Position numbers and translations under genes: made by a program
In this document: positions 8,870 through 18,451 of the stretch, one piece after another
Layout of the letters: every line of letters begins with the position of its first letter
How positions within the stretch are numbered: position 1 is the first letter of the stretch
Assembly: GCA_900542015.1 (NCBI GenBank)
Contig: UQLY01000005.1
Location: 62,001 to 126,000, forward strand
Length of the DNA: 64,000 bases
Direction of reading: 5' to 3'
Source of the DNA: an uncultured Lachnospiraceae bacterium
Lineage (GTDB): Bacteria > Bacillota > Clostridia > Lachnospirales > Lachnospiraceae
The notes under the pieces: generated by a model
What the model was told of the DNA's origin: nothing
Database searches by the model: none
Seen by the model: only the letters and a program-made list of their open reading frames with translations

Positions 8870-10069
8870 ATGCAGAACGTATATTCCGTATCATGGGTAA
8901 ACGCATATGTGAGAAACATGATTTCCCAGGATTTCATGTTGCAGTCCTTGTATGTAAAGGGTGAAGCGAGCAATGTAAAATATCATTCCTCGGGTCACCT
9001 TTATTTTACATTGAAGGACGGGCAGGGAGCCATGGGCTGCGTCATGTTTGCGGGAAACCGCCATGGGCTGAAATTCCGTCTTGAGGAAGGTATGCAGATC
9101 GTCGTTTTCGGCAGCGTGGACGTCTATGAAAGGGACGGCAGATATCAGCTCTATGCAAAGGAAATTACCCTTGCGGGGGTCGGCGCGCTGTATGAAAAGT
9201 TTGAAAGGCTTAAAAAAGAGCTGGAAGAAATGGGAATGTTCGATCCCATGTATAAGAAGGAAATACCCGCGTACAGCAAGCGGCTCGGCGTGGTGACCGC
9301 GCCGACGGGAGCGGCGGTACGGGATATCATTACGATTGCCAAACGGCGCAACCCCGGCGTGGAGATCATTTTATACCCGGCGATCGTCCAGGGAGACCAG
9401 GCGGCGGAAAGTATTATCAACGGGATTCATGCCCTGGAGCGCATCGGCGTGGACGTGATGATCGTGGGCAGGGGCGGCGGTTCTTATGAGGATCTTAGCG
9501 CCTTTAACGAAGAAGCGGTGGCGAGGGCGATTTTTGACTGCGATACGCCTGTGATTTCCGCCGTAGGGCATGAGACGGATACGACGATTGCGGACTATGT
9601 GGCGGATCTGCGGGCGCCGACGCCTTCCGCGGCGGCGGAGCTTGCCGTCTTTGAGGTAAACAGAGTATCGGAGCAGCTTGCGGGCTACGGGACGCGTATG
9701 AACACGCTGATACAGCAAAAATGCAGCCGGTACCGGTTGAAATTGAGCGCCTGTGATGCGAGGCTGAAGGCATTATCCCCGGAAGCAAAGCTGAAGGAAC
9801 GCAGGATGCGCCTGCTGCATCTGGAAGAAAAACTGGAAGCGGCGATGGATAACCGCCTGTCGCAGTATAAACATAAAATGGCGCTGGCGGCGCAGAGGCT
9901 GGACGGACTGTCGCCTTTAAAGAAGCTAAGCGGCGGTTATGCCTTTGTCAGCGATGAGCAGGGCAACCGCATAAAGGATATTCATCAGTTAAGCCCCGGA
10001 GACGAGCTTTCGGTTCATCTGATCGGCGGGCAGGCAAAGACAAAGGTAACGGAGGTTCTGATACAATGA
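8870..10069 (+). CDS. xseA: Exodeoxyribonuclease VII large subunit
   Basis: A 399-residue catalytic subunit of ExoVII, which degrades single-stranded DNA from both ends. It has an N-terminal OB-fold (residues 1-100, SVSWVNAYVRNMI and VKGEASNVKYHSSGHLYF), the catalytic core with GRGGGSYEDLSAFNEE and SAVGHETDTTIADYVAD, and a coiled-coil C-terminus. Its last 4 bases overlap the xseB start (ATGA), fitting stoichiometric coupling of the two subunits. Confidence 0.97.
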   Translation: MQNVYSVSWVNAYVRNMISQDFMLQSLYVKGEASNVKYHSSGHLYFTLKDGQGAMGCVMFAGNRHGLKFRLEEGMQIVVFGSVDVYERDGRYQLYAKEITLAGVGALYEKFERLKKELEEMGMFDPMYKKEIPAYSKRLGVVTAPTGAAVRDIITIAKRRNPGVEIILYPAIVQGDQAAESIINGIHALERIGVDVMIVGRGGGSYEDLSAFNEEAVARAIFDCDTPVISAVGHETDTTIADYVADLRAPTPSAAAELAVFEVNRVSEQLAGYGTRMNTLIQQKCSRYRLKLSACDARLKALSPEAKLKERRMRLLHLEEKLEAAMDNRLSQYKHKMALAAQRLDGLSPLKKLSGGYAFVSDEQGNRIKDIHQLSPGDELSVHLIGGQAKTKVTEVLIQ

Positions 10070-10278
10070 AGCAGGAAGCGGACATCACAATCGAAGAAGC
10101 GTTTGCGAAGCTGGACGAGACCATCGCAAAGCTGGAGGATGAAACGATGACTCTGGAAGATTCCTTAAAAGCCTATGAACAGGGGATGCAGTATATCAAA
10201 TCCTGCAACGAGGCGATTGACAGAGCGGAGAAAAAGGTCCTGGTAATCAGGGAAAACGGTGAATTGGATGAGTTTTAA
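10066..10278 (+). CDS. xseB: Exodeoxyribonuclease VII small subunit
   Basis: A 70-residue helical protein with the family pattern ITIEEAFAKLDETIAKLEDE followed by LEDSLKAYEQGMQYIKSCNEAI. Several XseB chains decorate the coiled-coil arms of XseA. It is coupled to xseA by a 4-base overlap, and its end overlaps the start of ispA. Confidence 0.95.
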   Translation: MKQEADITIEEAFAKLDETIAKLEDETMTLEDSLKAYEQGMQYIKSCNEAIDRAEKKVLVIRENGELDEF

Positions 10279-11173
10279 CGGAAGTTTTGAGGAAATCAGA
10301 GAGGAAAAAAGAAAGGAAATCGAAAAGCTGTTAAACGACCGCCTTCCCAAGGCGGAAGGTCCCCAGGCAAAGGTCATTGAGGCGATGCGCTACAGCGTCA
10401 TGGCGGGCGGCAAACGGCTGCGTCCGATGCTGTTAAAGGAAGCGTATGTTTTGTTTGGCGGTGCCGGGGACAAGGCGGATGCGTTTATGGCGGCTTTGGA
10501 ATATATTCATAATTATTCCCTGGTGCACGACGATCTGCCGGCGATGGATAACGACGAATACCGCAGAGGCAGAAAGACGACCCATGTGGTCTACGGAGAA
10601 GATCTTGCCATACTGGCGGGGGACGCGCTGTTAAACTACGCTTACGAGACGGCTGCGTCCGCGCTCGTTAAATATCAGGGAGATTCGTCCGTCTGCAGGG
10701 CGTTTTCCATTTTGGCGCAAAAAGCGGGAATTTTCGGCATGGTAGGCGGACAGTGCGTGGACGTCATGAATGAAAACAGGCAGGAGCCTCTTTCCATGGA
10801 GGAAATTTTATTTATTCACGAAAATAAAACCGCCGCGTTAATCGAATGCGCGCTGATGTGCGGCGCTGTATTAGCAGGAGCTAACGAAGAGCAGACGGCT
10901 CTGATGGAAAAGGTCGGCTCCGATATCGGGCTCGCTTTTCAGATACAGGATGATATTCTGGATGTGACCGGCACCTTTGAAGAGCTGGGCAAACCCATCG
11001 GAAGCGATGAGAAAAATCAGAAAGCCACCTATTTATCCCTGGCGGGCATGGAACAGTCCAAAGCCAGGGTACAGAGCTTATCGGACGAGGCGGTGGGAAT
11101 CCTGCAAAATCTGGGCGTGAGAAACGAATTTCTGGAAGAACTGGTGCTGTCTTTGATTTCCCGCAGAAGCTGA
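10268..11173 (+). CDS. ispA: Polyprenyl (farnesyl/geranyl) diphosphate synthase
   Basis: A trans-prenyltransferase of about 301 residues condensing isopentenyl diphosphate with allylic diphosphates to give C15 (or C10/C20) precursors for quinone, undecaprenyl and other isoprenoids. Conserved regions: GGKRLRP, first aspartate-rich motif LVHDDLPAMDNDEYRRG, second motif FQIQDDILDVTG. The start is ambiguous. ATG 10268 is used; GTG 10259 (three residues longer) has a better spaced AGGGA. Either way the gene overlaps xseB by 11-20 bases. The neighbour dxs supplies the same pathway. Confidence 0.95.
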   Translation: MSFNGSFEEIREEKRKEIEKLLNDRLPKAEGPQAKVIEAMRYSVMAGGKRLRPMLLKEAYVLFGGAGDKADAFMAALEYIHNYSLVHDDLPAMDNDEYRRGRKTTHVVYGEDLAILAGDALLNYAYETAASALVKYQGDSSVCRAFSILAQKAGIFGMVGGQCVDVMNENRQEPLSMEEILFIHENKTAALIECALMCGAVLAGANEEQTALMEKVGSDIGLAFQIQDDILDVTGTFEELGKPIGSDEKNQKATYLSLAGMEQSKARVQSLSDEAVGILQNLGVRNEFLEELVLSLISRRS

Positions 11174-11192
11174 CTGCAAAGAGGAAAAAGCT

Positions 11193-13067
11193 ATGATCTT
11201 GGAACAAATTCAAAAAGAAAACGATATTAAGAAAATCGATCCGAAGGATTATGACCGGCTCGCAGCCGAAATCAGGGAATTTCTCATCGAAAAAATCAGC
11301 GAGACCGGGGGGCACCTGGGTTCCAATCTGGGAGCCGTGGAGCTGACCATCGCTTTGCATCTGGTGCTGCATATGCCCGAGGATAAGATTATATGGGACG
11401 TGGGGCACCAGGCTTATACCCACAAGCTGCTGACCGGCAGAAGGGACGGCTTTGATTCCCTGCGAAAGTACGGCGGCATGAGCGGTTTTCCGAAGCGGAA
11501 GGAGAGCCGGTGCGACGCTTTTGATACGGGGCACAGCTCGACTTCGATTTCGGCGGGGCTGGGACTTGTCAAGGCGAGGGATCTGCTGGGACAAAAGCAC
11601 ACGGTTGTTTCCGTGATCGGAGACGGCTCCCTGACCGGGGGAATGGCGTATGAGGCGTTGAACAACGCTTCGAGAATGGGATCTAACTTTATTATCGTCT
11701 TAAACGACAACAATATGTCCATTTCCGAAAATATCGGCGGCGTTTCCCAGTATTTAAACGGAATCCGTACCAACGCGAAGTATTTGGATTTAAAGGACAG
11801 CATTTATTACGGACTGTTGGATATGCCCAAATACGGGCAAAAGTTCGTAAAAAAAATCCAGAATTTAAAAAACGGTCTGAAACAGCTGGTTATACCGGGG
11901 ATGTTTTTTGAGGATATGGGCATCACCTATTTAGGACCTGTGGACGGACATGATATCAAGGCGCTGACCAAGGTGCTGAATGAGGCGAAGGGCGTGAAAA
12001 ACGCGGTGCTTGTCCATGTCATTACCAAGAAGGGAAAGGGATATGAGCCGGCGGAGAACCATCCGGCGCGTTTCCACGGGGCGGAGCCTTTTGTGATTGA
12101 AACGGGACTGCCCAAAAAGCAAAAGGAAAAGGCGAATTATACCGATGTTTTTGCAACGGTTATGAACAAGCTGGGCGAAAAGGATGACAAAATCGTGGCG
12201 ATTACGGCGGCGATGCCCGACGGAACCGGGTTAAAGCGTTTTAAGAACCGTTACCCGGACCGCTTTTTCGACGTGGGGATCGCCGAGGAGCATGCGGTAA
12301 CTTTTGCGGCGGGACTGGCGGCAGGCGGTTTGAAACCTGTGGTGGCGGTTTATTCTTCTTTTTTACAGCGCGCCTATGACCAGATTTTACATGATGTCTG
12401 CATCCAGAATCTTCCGGTTACCTTCGCCATAGACCGGGCGGGGCTGGTAGGAAGCGACGGGGAGACCCATCAGGGCATTTTTGATCTTTCCTATCTGTCC
12501 TCCATACCCAATATGCAGATTATGGCTCCAAAAAATAAATGGGAGCTGGCGGATATGCTGAAATTCGCCGTTGCTTTTGAAGGACCGATCGCCCTGCGTT
12601 ATCCGAGGGGCGTGGCATACGACGGGTTAAAGGAATACAGAGCGCCTGTCGTATACGGAAAAAGCGAACTGATCGTCAGAGGAAGCAAAGTCGCGCTGCT
12701 GGCGGTGGGCAGTATGGTAAAGACGGCGGTAGAACTGCGAAAGATGCTGGAAAAAGACGGCGTGGAGGCGACGATTGTCAACGCGCGGTTCGTTAAGCCC
12801 ATCGACGAGGAAATGATCGCTTCTTTGACCGGGGACCACGAGTTGTTTGTGACGCTGGAGGAGAACGTATTAAGCGGCGGTTACGGAGAAAAGGTTGCAA
12901 ATTATCTGACGGAGCAGGCGTTTGAAGGGCAGATTCTCAACATTGCGCTCCCCGACGCCTACGTGGAGCACGGCAATGTGGAAATCCTCAAAAAGGAAGT
13001 TGGCATCGACGCGGAAAGCATTTATGAAAAGATCGCCGGCAAAATGAAACGAAACGAACGGAAATAA
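11193..13067 (+). CDS. dxs: 1-deoxy-D-xylulose-5-phosphate synthase
   Basis: A 624-residue thiamine-diphosphate enzyme condensing pyruvate and glyceraldehyde 3-phosphate, the first step of the MEP isoprenoid pathway. N-terminal ThDP site: SVIGDGSLTGGMAYEALNNA with LNDNNMSIS. Central transketolase domain: DVGIAEEHAVTFAAGLAAGG and FAIDRAGLVGSDGETHQG. A C-terminal transketolase domain follows (ALLAVGSMV). Full length. ATG at 11193 follows AGAGGAAAAAG, and the gene is 19 bases downstream of ispA. Confidence 0.97.
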   Translation: MILEQIQKENDIKKIDPKDYDRLAAEIREFLIEKISETGGHLGSNLGAVELTIALHLVLHMPEDKIIWDVGHQAYTHKLLTGRRDGFDSLRKYGGMSGFPKRKESRCDAFDTGHSSTSISAGLGLVKARDLLGQKHTVVSVIGDGSLTGGMAYEALNNASRMGSNFIIVLNDNNMSISENIGGVSQYLNGIRTNAKYLDLKDSIYYGLLDMPKYGQKFVKKIQNLKNGLKQLVIPGMFFEDMGITYLGPVDGHDIKALTKVLNEAKGVKNAVLVHVITKKGKGYEPAENHPARFHGAEPFVIETGLPKKQKEKANYTDVFATVMNKLGEKDDKIVAITAAMPDGTGLKRFKNRYPDRFFDVGIAEEHAVTFAAGLAAGGLKPVVAVYSSFLQRAYDQILHDVCIQNLPVTFAIDRAGLVGSDGETHQGIFDLSYLSSIPNMQIMAPKNKWELADMLKFAVAFEGPIALRYPRGVAYDGLKEYRAPVVYGKSELIVRGSKVALLAVGSMVKTAVELRKMLEKDGVEATIVNARFVKPIDEEMIASLTGDHELFVTLEENVLSGGYGEKVANYLTEQAFEGQILNIALPDAYVEHGNVEILKKEVGIDAESIYEKIAGKMKRNERK

Positions 13068-13085
13068 CGAAGGAAGAAGCAAGCG

Positions 13086-13895
13086 ATGAAAGAGAGACTG
13101 GATGTTCTTCTTGTAAAAAAACAACTGGCGCAGTCCAGGGAAAAGGCAAAAGCGATCATTATGTCCGGCATCGTCTATGTGGACGGTCAGAAAGAAGATA
13201 AAGCCGGGGCGGTTTTTGACGAGGAGGCGGACATAGAGGTCAGAGGCAATGCGCTGCCCTTTGTCAGCAGAGGCGGGCTGAAGCTGGATAAGGCGTTTCA
13301 GGTGTTTCCCCTTGACGTTACGGGGAAGGTATGTCTGGATATCGGCGCTTCCACCGGGGGATTTACGGACTGTATGCTGCAAAACGGTGCGAAAAAGGTA
13401 TACGCGGTGGACGTGGGTCACGGACAGCTTGACTGGAAGCTGCGAAACGACGGGCGGGTTGTCTGTATGGAAAAAACCAATTTCCGTTATGTGACGAAGG
13501 AACAGATACCGGAACCCATTGATTTTGCGGCGACGGACGTATCCTTTATTTCCCTGACCAAAATCCTGCCCGCGGCAAAGGAGCTGTTAAAGCCGGACGC
13601 ATACATGGTCTGCCTGATCAAGCCGCAGTTTGAAGCGGGCAGGGAGAAGGTGGGAAAGAAAGGGGTTGTGACGGATTCCAAAGTACGGGAAGAAGTCATA
13701 GAAAAAATCGAGACCTTTGCCGCCTCCATCGGTTTTGCGGTAAAAGGGCTGGATTTTTCGCCGATCAAGGGACCGGAAGGGAACATTGAGTATTTGCTTT
13801 ATATACAAAATGTGCAAAAGGAGCAGACGGCGGCGCCTTTGGAGCGGATACCGGAGGTAGTTGCCGCGTCCGTACAGGCTCTTTCGCATAAATAA
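13086..13895 (+). CDS. tlyA: TlyA family S4-domain rRNA 2'-O-methyltransferase
   Basis: A 269-residue protein with an N-terminal S4 RNA-binding domain (residues 1-65, RLDVLLVKKQLAQSREKAKA) and a SAM-dependent methyltransferase domain (CLDIGASTGGFTDCMLQ, AVDVGHGQLDW, ATDVSFISLTKILPA). Characterised TlyA enzymes 2'-O-methylate rRNA and some relatives were named hemolysins; which site this one modifies cannot be told. It sits between dxs and nadK as in many Firmicutes. Confidence 0.94.
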   Translation: MKERLDVLLVKKQLAQSREKAKAIIMSGIVYVDGQKEDKAGAVFDEEADIEVRGNALPFVSRGGLKLDKAFQVFPLDVTGKVCLDIGASTGGFTDCMLQNGAKKVYAVDVGHGQLDWKLRNDGRVVCMEKTNFRYVTKEQIPEPIDFAATDVSFISLTKILPAAKELLKPDAYMVCLIKPQFEAGREKVGKKGVVTDSKVREEVIEKIETFAASIGFAVKGLDFSPIKGPEGNIEYLLYIQNVQKEQTAAPLERIPEVVAASVQALSHK

Positions 13896-13934
13896 GAAGA
13901 TTTTGCCGGAAGTTAGGACGGCGGATGGAGCGGC

Positions 13935-14804
13935 ATGGAACATTTTTATATTATTACCAACAAACCCAAGGACGAGCATTTGGAAGTGACAGGCGGGATT
14001 GCCTCTTATCTGGAGGCGCACGGAAAGACCTGCGCGGTATGCATAAGGGATAAAGCGGCGGGGGAATATTGTCAGGACGCGCCGGAGGTAAAACAGGAAG
14101 TACAGGTTCCGGCGGATACGGATTGTATTTTAGTGCTGGGCGGAGACGGAACCTTACTGCAGGCGGCGGTGGATACGATGGAGCGGGATATTCCGCTTTT
14201 GGGGATCAATTTAGGGACGCTTGGCTTTATGGCGGAAGTGGAAAAGTCGAATATTGAAAATGCTTTAAAGACGCTGATTGACGGCGGTTTCTATGTGGAA
14301 GAGCGCATGATGTTAGACGGTCGGATTTATCATAACGGCGAAATGGTAAAAGAACTGCACGCCCTTAACGATATTGTCCTGACCAGAAGGGGATCTTTAA
14401 AAATTGTCGCTTATGATATCTATGTAAACGGGCAGTTTTTAAACAGCTATCATGCGGACGGGCTGATCGTATCCACGCCCACCGGATCGACGGGCTATAA
14501 TATGTCCGCGGGCGGTCCCATCGTGGAACCCACGGCAAAGATCCTGCTTTTAACGCCGATCTGTCCCCATACCATCAGCGCCAGAAGTATCGTGCTTTCG
14601 CCCGACGACGAAATCGAAATCAGGATCAGAAGCGGACGCGGCGGAGAGGAACAGGAAATGGAAGTCAATTTTGACGGTTCTTATACGAGGAACCTTTCCA
14701 CGGGAGACAGCATCCGGATCGGCAGGTCCGAACAGGTAACCAAATTCATTCGTTTAAGCAAGGTAAGTTTTTTGGAAGTGCTGCACAAAAAACTCAGCGA
14801 ATAG
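13935..14804 (+). CDS. nadK: NAD kinase
   Basis: A 289-residue cytoplasmic kinase that makes NADP+ from NAD+ with ATP or polyphosphate. Diagnostic motifs are GGDGTLLQAA (residues 69-78), NLGTLGFMAEVE and the conserved TPTGSTGYNMSAGGP. Length is typical. It lies 39 bases after tlyA and 14 before argR; its insertion between tlyA and argR is common in Clostridia and differs from B. subtilis. Confidence 0.97.
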   Translation: MEHFYIITNKPKDEHLEVTGGIASYLEAHGKTCAVCIRDKAAGEYCQDAPEVKQEVQVPADTDCILVLGGDGTLLQAAVDTMERDIPLLGINLGTLGFMAEVEKSNIENALKTLIDGGFYVEERMMLDGRIYHNGEMVKELHALNDIVLTRRGSLKIVAYDIYVNGQFLNSYHADGLIVSTPTGSTGYNMSAGGPIVEPTAKILLLTPICPHTISARSIVLSPDDEIEIRIRSGRGGEEQEMEVNFDGSYTRNLSTGDSIRIGRSEQVTKFIRLSKVSFLEVLHKKLSE

Positions 14805-14818
14805 TCGGAGCGGGTATC

Positions 14819-15268
14819 ATGAAACAGGAAAGACATCAGGCGATTGCCGCCTTAATTGAACAGTACCGGATCGGCACCCAGGAGGAACTTGCCGAAAGGC
14901 TTAAAGAATCCGGGTATGACGTGACCCAGGCGACCGTGTCGAGGGATATCAGGCAGATGAAGCTGGTAAAAACCTCTTTGGACGGCGGAAAACCCTGCTA
15001 TGCGGTGCAAAAGGAAGAGACGGCTTTAAACGGCGCATACGGAAGCGCGTTGAAGGAAAGTCTGGTTTCCATTGACATAGCGATGAATCTGTTGGTCTTA
15101 AAGACTCATCCGGGCATGGCGATGGCAGTTGCGGCTGCGGTGGACGCCCTGCATTTTGGGGAAATTGTAGGGACGATTGCGGGGGACGACACGGTCATGG
15201 TGGCGATCCGTTCGGTGGAGGAGGCTTTGAGCGTGCAAAAAAGGCTTCAGGAAATGTTCCTGTCTTAA
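14819..15268 (+). CDS. argR: Arginine repressor ArgR
   Basis: A 149-residue transcriptional regulator with an N-terminal winged helix (residues 1-70, QEELAERLKESGYDVTQATV then SRDIRQMKLV) and a C-terminal hexamerisation and arginine-binding domain (ending GTIAGDDTVMVAIRSVEEAL). It represses arginine biosynthesis when arginine is abundant. No arginine genes are in the window; its place before recN is a conserved Firmicutes arrangement. Confidence 0.96.
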   Translation: MKQERHQAIAALIEQYRIGTQEELAERLKESGYDVTQATVSRDIRQMKLVKTSLDGGKPCYAVQKEETALNGAYGSALKESLVSIDIAMNLLVLKTHPGMAMAVAAAVDALHFGEIVGTIAGDDTVMVAIRSVEEALSVQKRLQEMFLS

Positions 15269-15367
15269 ATGCGTGCAGGATAAAAGCTGTGTAATATGGC
15301 TGTATCATAGGATTGTGTCAATAGACGAATGTGTCGGGAGAGCAGATGCAGACACAAGGAGAAACAG

Positions 15368-17074
15368 ATGTTAGAAAGTATTCATGTAAAAAATGTCGCC
15401 TTAATCGACGAGGCGGAAGTGGAATTTGAGGAAGGGTTGAATATTTTAACCGGAGAAACCGGCGCGGGAAAGTCCATCCTGCTTAGCTCCGTGCAGCTTG
15501 CTCTGGGCGCTAAGGCTGATAAAGGGCTGATCGGGCAGGGGGCGGAATGCGCCTTTGTACAGCTCGTATTTTCTTTGGACGAAGAACAGAAAAAATTGTT
15601 GGAAGGGCTCGATCTGCTTTCGGACGGCGGGGACGACGGGATCTTGATTTTGCAAAGGAAGATCTATCCTGCAAAGAGCATCTGCAAGATCAACGGGGAA
15701 ACCGTAACCCTTAAAATGATGCAGGGCGCGGCGGAGCGCCTGATCGACATTCACGGTCAGCGGGAGCATCAGTCCGTATTAAAGGAATCCAGACAGGAGG
15801 AAATCCTGGATGACTACGGAAAAGAGGCTCTGCAAAACGACCTTTATAAAATCGCGGCATTGTACCACGATTTCCGTAAGGAAGAGGCGGCTTTAAAGGA
15901 AGCCTCCGGCATGGACGGCAATTTTTTAAAGGAACTGGATTTTGCCAGATATGAGCTGGATGAAATCGAAAAAGCGAATCTGACGGAAGGCGAAGACGCC
16001 GCTTTGGAGGAGCGGTATGCCCGCCTTGTGAACGCGCAGCGGATCAAAGAAGCCGTAGGCGGCGCGCACAGCGCCCTGCAAAACGAAGGGGGCAGTGGCA
16101 TCTTGAACGCTTTATCCCTGGCGATCCGGCAGTTGAAGGAGGCGCAGGAACTGGATTCATCCTTACAGGAGGAATTGCAGCAGCTTTCCGATGCGGAAAT
16201 GATTCTGCAGGAATGCGGACACGGACTGGACCGTTATCTGGACCAGTTCGATCTGGAGGCGGATGATTTTGCCGGCGTTGAGGAACGGTTGAATCTGATC
16301 AACCATTTGAAGGATAAATACGGAAAAGAAATTGCCGATATTCTGCGTTATGAACAGGATTTGATTGAAAAAATTCATAAATTAGAAAATTTTGAACAAT
16401 ATAATGATGAATTACAAAAAAAGCATGAAAAGACGAAAAAAGAGTATTTGAGTCTTGCAAAGAAGCTCCATGAGACCAGGAGGCAGGAAGCGGACAAACT
16501 GGAAAGCGAAATGGAGCAGGCGTTAAGGGAACTGAATTTTGAACAATGCGTCTTTGAAATCGCACTGGATTATGACGAAGGGCTGATGAGCAAAAACGGC
16601 TGCACGAAAGTTGCGTTTCGGATTTCCCTAAATCCCGGAGAACCGGTCAGGGACTTATCCTCGGTGGCAAGCGGCGGCGAGTTATCCCGCATCATGCTTG
16701 CCTTAAAGAGCGTTTTTGCGGATAAGGACCGGACGGGGACTTTGGTCTTTGACGAAATCGACGCGGGCATCAGCGGAAAGACGGCGTGGAAAGTTTCGGA
16801 AAAACTGGCAGTTTTACGCAAAAAGCACCAGGTCATCTGCATTACGCATCTGGCGCAGATCGCGGCGATGGCGGACGCTCATTTTGGCATCGAAAAAAAG
16901 GTTTCGGATGGTCAGACCCATACGATGGTGCGGCGGCTTGACGAGGCGGAAAGCATCGGCGAAATCGGCAGATTGCTGGGCACGGATCAGTTGACCGACG
17001 CAGTTTTGCAAAATGCAAAAGAAATGAAAGATTTGGCAGAACAGACAAAACAATCCCAAAGTAAAAATAATTGA
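15368..17074 (+). CDS. recN: DNA repair protein RecN
   Basis: A 568-residue SMC-like ATPase for double-strand break repair. The N-terminus is MLESIHVKNVALIDEAEV with Walker A TGETGAGKSIL, the family motif DIHGQREHQSVLK, long coiled coils at about residues 150-390, the ABC signature ASGGELSRIMLALKS and Walker B LVFDEIDAGISG. ATG 15368 was chosen over an earlier in-frame start because an AAGGAG lies 8-12 bases upstream and the homologous N-terminus begins here. Its transcript ends in a strong terminator. Confidence 0.97.
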   Translation: MLESIHVKNVALIDEAEVEFEEGLNILTGETGAGKSILLSSVQLALGAKADKGLIGQGAECAFVQLVFSLDEEQKKLLEGLDLLSDGGDDGILILQRKIYPAKSICKINGETVTLKMMQGAAERLIDIHGQREHQSVLKESRQEEILDDYGKEALQNDLYKIAALYHDFRKEEAALKEASGMDGNFLKELDFARYELDEIEKANLTEGEDAALEERYARLVNAQRIKEAVGGAHSALQNEGGSGILNALSLAIRQLKEAQELDSSLQEELQQLSDAEMILQECGHGLDRYLDQFDLEADDFAGVEERLNLINHLKDKYGKEIADILRYEQDLIEKIHKLENFEQYNDELQKKHEKTKKEYLSLAKKLHETRRQEADKLESEMEQALRELNFEQCVFEIALDYDEGLMSKNGCTKVAFRISLNPGEPVRDLSSVASGGELSRIMLALKSVFADKDRTGTLVFDEIDAGISGKTAWKVSEKLAVLRKKHQVICITHLAQIAAMADAHFGIEKKVSDGQTHTMVRRLDEAESIGEIGRLLGTDQLTDAVLQNAKEMKDLAEQTKQSQSKNN

Positions 17075-17086
17075 CGGACACATACT

Positions 17087-17116
17087 AAGAAGGACGTAAA
17101 GGTCCTTCTTTTTTTG
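17087..17116 (+). terminator. Intrinsic terminator after recN
   Basis: A perfect 9-bp stem, AAGAAGGAC (17087-17095) and GTCCTTCTT (17102-17110), with a 6-base loop and a run of T to 17115. It closes the run that begins near 7941 and isolates spoIVB, whose RBS starts immediately downstream. Confidence 0.93.
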
Positions 17117-17128
17117 TGGAGGTTAAAA

Positions 17129-18394
17129 ATGAAACGATGGAAAAGGTATAAAATCAGCCTGTATGCGGCGCTGGTTCTGTCGTTGGCAATGGGATTTGTC
17201 GTGTTTGAATTTTTATTTTACAGACAGATCCCGGACACCTTGTATTTACAAAAAGGCGAGGTGGAGGAAGTGGAGTTTGCCCTTCCCGTAACGGCACAGC
17301 TGCAGCAGGCTGAAGAAGAATATGTACAGACGTGGGAGAGCGGACAGACCAGACTGGATCAAGCTGACGCCGATCACATTTCCTCCTATATCTGGAAACT
17401 GCGCCTGTTCGGTGTAATTCCTTTAAAGGAAGTAGAAATCAAGGTCGTAGATGAGGAAAGCGTATATCCGGTGGGGATTCCCATCGGCATTTATGTGAAA
17501 ACGGACGGCGTGTTAGTGGCGGGGCTTGGGAATATCCGTTCGGCGGACGGGCGGGAAATCTGCCCCTGCGAAAATGTTTTGCAGACCGGGGATTATATTT
17601 TGTCAGTCAACGAAGAGGAGGTAGCGAGAAAAGGGGAGATAATCGAAAAGATTAAGGCGTCGGGCGGAAATCCCGTGATTATGACGATCCGCAGAAACGG
17701 ACAGATCAGTAAAGTAAAGGTAACGCCCGTCATGAACGAGGCGGGGGAATATCAGATCGGAGTCTGGATCAGAGATTCTGCCCAGGGGATCGGTACGCTT
17801 ACTTATATCGATGAAGATAACGGTTTCGGCGCTTTGGGGCACGGCATTAACGATATTGATACGACGGATTTGATGGAAATTGATTACGGAGGACTTTACG
17901 AGACGCAGATTGTCAGTATCAAAAAGGGAGAAAGCGGCGAACCCGGAGAAATATCCGGCGTGATCCGGTTTGTGGACGAAGCCAAAGAGGGAGAAATACA
18001 GAGCAATACGCCAAACGGTATTTACGGAGTTATGGACGTGGAAGTTTCCAAGCTGGGACTTTATGACAATATGCGCTATCCCGTGGCGATGAAACAGGAT
18101 ATTCAGTTGGGAAGCGCGGGTATCTTATGCACCATCAACGGAAAGACCGATATTTATGATGTGGAAATCAAAGAAATCGATTACAGTCAGAGTGAAGGCA
18201 ACAGAGGGCTTGTCCTGGAGATTACGGACCCGGTGCTTCTTGCCCAGACCGGGGGCATTATCCAGGGCATGAGCGGTTCTCCGATCGTACAAAACGGTAA
18301 ATTTGTGGGAGCGGTTACCCATGTGTTTGTCAACGATCCCACCAGGGGCTACGGCATATTTGCGGAAACCATGCTGCATATGGCGCAGCAATAG
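17129..18394 (+). CDS. spoIVB: SpoIVB peptidase (sporulation signalling serine protease)
   Basis: A 421-residue, membrane-targeted S55 serine peptidase. In B. subtilis it is made in the forespore and cleaves SpoIVFA to release the pro-sigma-K protease. It has an N-terminal signal-anchor (residues 7-30), a PDZ domain at about 115-200 (NVLQTGDYILSVNEEEV), then the S55 domain with the catalytic-His region FGALGHGIND and the catalytic-Ser region GIIQGMSGSPIVQNGKFVGA. GTGGAGG precedes ATG 17129. A terminator lies just before the RBS, so the gene needs its own promoter, which would overlap the recN end. spo0A, its usual downstream neighbour, is absent here. Confidence 0.95.
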   Translation: MKRWKRYKISLYAALVLSLAMGFVVFEFLFYRQIPDTLYLQKGEVEEVEFALPVTAQLQQAEEEYVQTWESGQTRLDQADADHISSYIWKLRLFGVIPLKEVEIKVVDEESVYPVGIPIGIYVKTDGVLVAGLGNIRSADGREICPCENVLQTGDYILSVNEEEVARKGEIIEKIKASGGNPVIMTIRRNGQISKVKVTPVMNEAGEYQIGVWIRDSAQGIGTLTYIDEDNGFGALGHGINDIDTTDLMEIDYGGLYETQIVSIKKGESGEPGEISGVIRFVDEAKEGEIQSNTPNGIYGVMDVEVSKLGLYDNMRYPVAMKQDIQLGSAGILCTINGKTDIYDVEIKEIDYSQSEGNRGLVLEITDPVLLAQTGGIIQGMSGSPIVQNGKFVGAVTHVFVNDPTRGYGIFAETMLHMAQQ

Positions 18395-18400
18395 GAATTG

Positions 18401-18409
18401 TGTTATAAT
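18401..18409 (+). promoter_or_regulatory. Extended -10 promoter for the alpha-amylase gene
   Basis: TGT TATAAT at 18401-18409, only 7 bases after the spoIVB stop and 43 before the amylase start. The -35 region (18381-18386) is poor, as is usual for extended -10 promoters. Confidence 0.6.
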
Positions 18410-18451
18410 AGGCAGCAGTGAGCCGTAATAAATACGAAAGAAAGTGATGAA